Shown here: positions 6,710 through 7,646 of the stretch, one piece after another
Layout: each line of letters begins with the position of its first letter
Numbering within the stretch: the first letter of the stretch is position 1
NCBI GenBank assembly: GCA_030040395.1
Contig: JASHTU010000302.1
Coordinates: 1 to 7,646, forward strand
From: Acidobacteriaceae bacterium
Lineage (GTDB): Bacteria; Acidobacteriota; Terriglobia; Terriglobales; Acidobacteriaceae
DNA: 7,646 nt
Direction: 5' to 3'
Made by a program: the position numbers and the translations under genes
Notes under the pieces: generated by a model
Seen by the model: the letters and a program-made list of their open reading frames with translations, nothing else
Database searches by the model: none
Told to the model about the DNA's origin: nothing

Positions 6710-7646
6710 ATGTGCGGCATTGTGGGTTACGTCGGTCCCAGGAAAGTTGTGCCCGTCATCATCGACGGCCTGCGGCGCCTCGAATACCGCGGTTATGACT
6801 CGGCCGGCATCGCCATCGGCAACCCTTCGCGCTCCACGCTCGAGGTCTTTCGCGCCCCCGGCAAGCTGCAAAACCTCGAGGAAATCCTCCGCGACCGCCC
6901 CCTCGACGGCGCCTTCGGTATCGGCCACACCCGTTGGGCCACCCACGGCCGGCCCACGGAAGAAAACGCCCATCCCCACCGCGACTGCACCGGCCGCATC
7001 GTCGTGGTGCACAACGGGATCGTCGAAAATTACCTCGAACTCAAGCACGAACTCGCCGCCCAGGGCCACAAGTTCGTCACCGAAACCGACACCGAAATCA
7101 TCGCCCACCTCATCGAACAGGTGCAGAGCGATGCAGCCTCCGCCTCCGCCCCGCTCACTCTCGAGGCCGCCGTGCGCTGCGCCCTCAAGCGCCTCACCGG
7201 CGCCTTCGCACTCGGCATTCTTTCCGCCGCAGAGCCCAACAAGATCGTCGCTGCGCGCCTCGGCCCGCCCGTTGTCGTCGGCGTCGGCGAAGGCGAGTCC
7301 TTCGTCGCCTCCGACGTTCCCGGCATCCTCCACTACACCCGCAACATCCTCTTCCTCGCCGACGGCGACATGGCCATCCTCACCCCGGCCGGCGTCACCC
7401 TCACCGATTTCCTCGGCCACCCCATCCACCGCTCCCTCACCCGCATCCAATGGGACCCGATCCAGGCGGAAAAAGGCGGCTACAAGCACTTCATGCTCAA
7501 AGAAATTTGGGAGCAGCCACAGGCCGTCCGCGACACCACCCTGGGCCGCGTCTCCCTCGATTCCGGCTCCGTCTTCCTGGGCGAAATGGAGATTCCCGAC
7601 GAAGAACTCGCCCGCGCCACCAGCATCAACGTCGCCGCCTGCGGCA
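6710..7646 (+). CDS. glmS: Glutamine--fructose-6-phosphate aminotransferase, partial (3' end beyond window)
   Basis: Makes glucosamine-6-phosphate from fructose-6-phosphate and glutamine in the cytoplasm, the first committed step towards UDP-GlcNAc for peptidoglycan and, in Gram-negatives, lipid A. The 312 visible residues cover the N-terminal class II glutaminase domain (about 1-240), with the catalytic Cys2 exposed after removal of Met1, the EYRGYDSAG signature (25-33), GHTRWATHG (72-80), the oxyanion-hole HNG (101-103) and TETDTE (124-129). The linker with [16 protein letters not shown] (255-270) leads towards the first sugar-isomerase (SIS) domain, which begins about where the window ends (INVAACG, 306-312). 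Full-length enzymes are about 600 residues, so roughly half is missing at the window edge, not by truncation of the gene. The frame is intact, with strongly C-ending codons. The ATG is fixed by the need for MCGI at the N-terminus. Confidence 0.97.
   Translation, partial: MCGIVGYVGPRKVVPVIIDGLRRLEYRGYDSAGIAIGNPSRSTLEVFRAPGKLQNLEEILRDRPLDGAFGIGHTRWATHGRPTEENAHPHRDCTGRIVVVHNGIVENYLELKHELAAQGHKFVTETDTEIIAHLIEQVQSDAASASAPLTLEAAVRCALKRLTGAFALGILSAAEPNKIVAARLGPPVVVGVGEGESFVASDVPGILHYTRNILFLADGDMAILTPAGVTLTDFLGHPIHRSLTRIQWDPIQAEKGGYKHFMLKEIWEQPQAVRDTTLGRVSLDSGSVFLGEMEIPDEELARATSINVAACG

Noticed and set aside
6482..7489. Minus-strand open frame of 335 codons opposite glmS
   Set aside because: It is the antisense of glmS, with a Gly/Glu/Asp/Val-rich translation as expected from reversed C-ending codons.

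Overview
The window looks like a stretch of chromosome from a member of the Acidobacteriota. The strongest pointer is the large two-unit FtsX/MacB-type permease on the minus strand. It matches the 'acidobacterial duplicated orphan permease' (ADOP) family, which forms big paralogous sets in acidobacterial genomes and is normally found without an ABC ATPase partner. The GC-rich, C-ending codon use of the housekeeping gene at the right end and the secreted glycosidase agree with a soil-type acidobacterium. No ribosomal RNA is present to settle the taxonomy.

Layout from left to right: (1) 1-471 holds no gene I can support. (2) 472-2928, minus strand, is a complete ADOP-type permease. (3) 2929-3479 is a roughly 550-base divergent intergenic region between the permease and the next gene, with a perfect 10-base palindrome and a near copy of it. 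(4) 3480-4937, plus strand, is a solitary gene for a four-helix membrane protein whose cytosolic C-terminal domain resembles the TIR / nucleoside deoxyribosyltransferase-like fold. It is the least ordinary gene here. (5) 4938-5243 is non-coding and carries two adjacent hairpins and a tiny upstream ORF. (6) 5244-6455, plus strand, is a glycoside hydrolase of the GH5/clan A type with a twin-arginine signal peptide. (7) 6456-6709 is a short non-coding stretch with one hairpin. (8) 6710 to the window end, plus strand, is the first half of glmS (glutamine--fructose-6-phosphate aminotransferase), cut by the window edge.

The genes do not form an evident operon. Each is separated from the next by about 250 bases or more, the permease is divergent from the rest, and their predicted roles (envelope permease, membrane signalling or effector protein, exported glycosidase, amino-sugar synthesis) are only loosely linked through the cell envelope. 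I found no CRISPR array, transposase, integrase, tRNA, rRNA or clear intrinsic terminator. The main candidate for new biology is the membrane protein at 3480-4937. It has the architecture of a membrane-anchored TIR-like sensor/effector, and its codon use looks less GC-biased than its neighbours, which would fit an accessory gene. A defence or signalling role is inference, not shown by the sequence.
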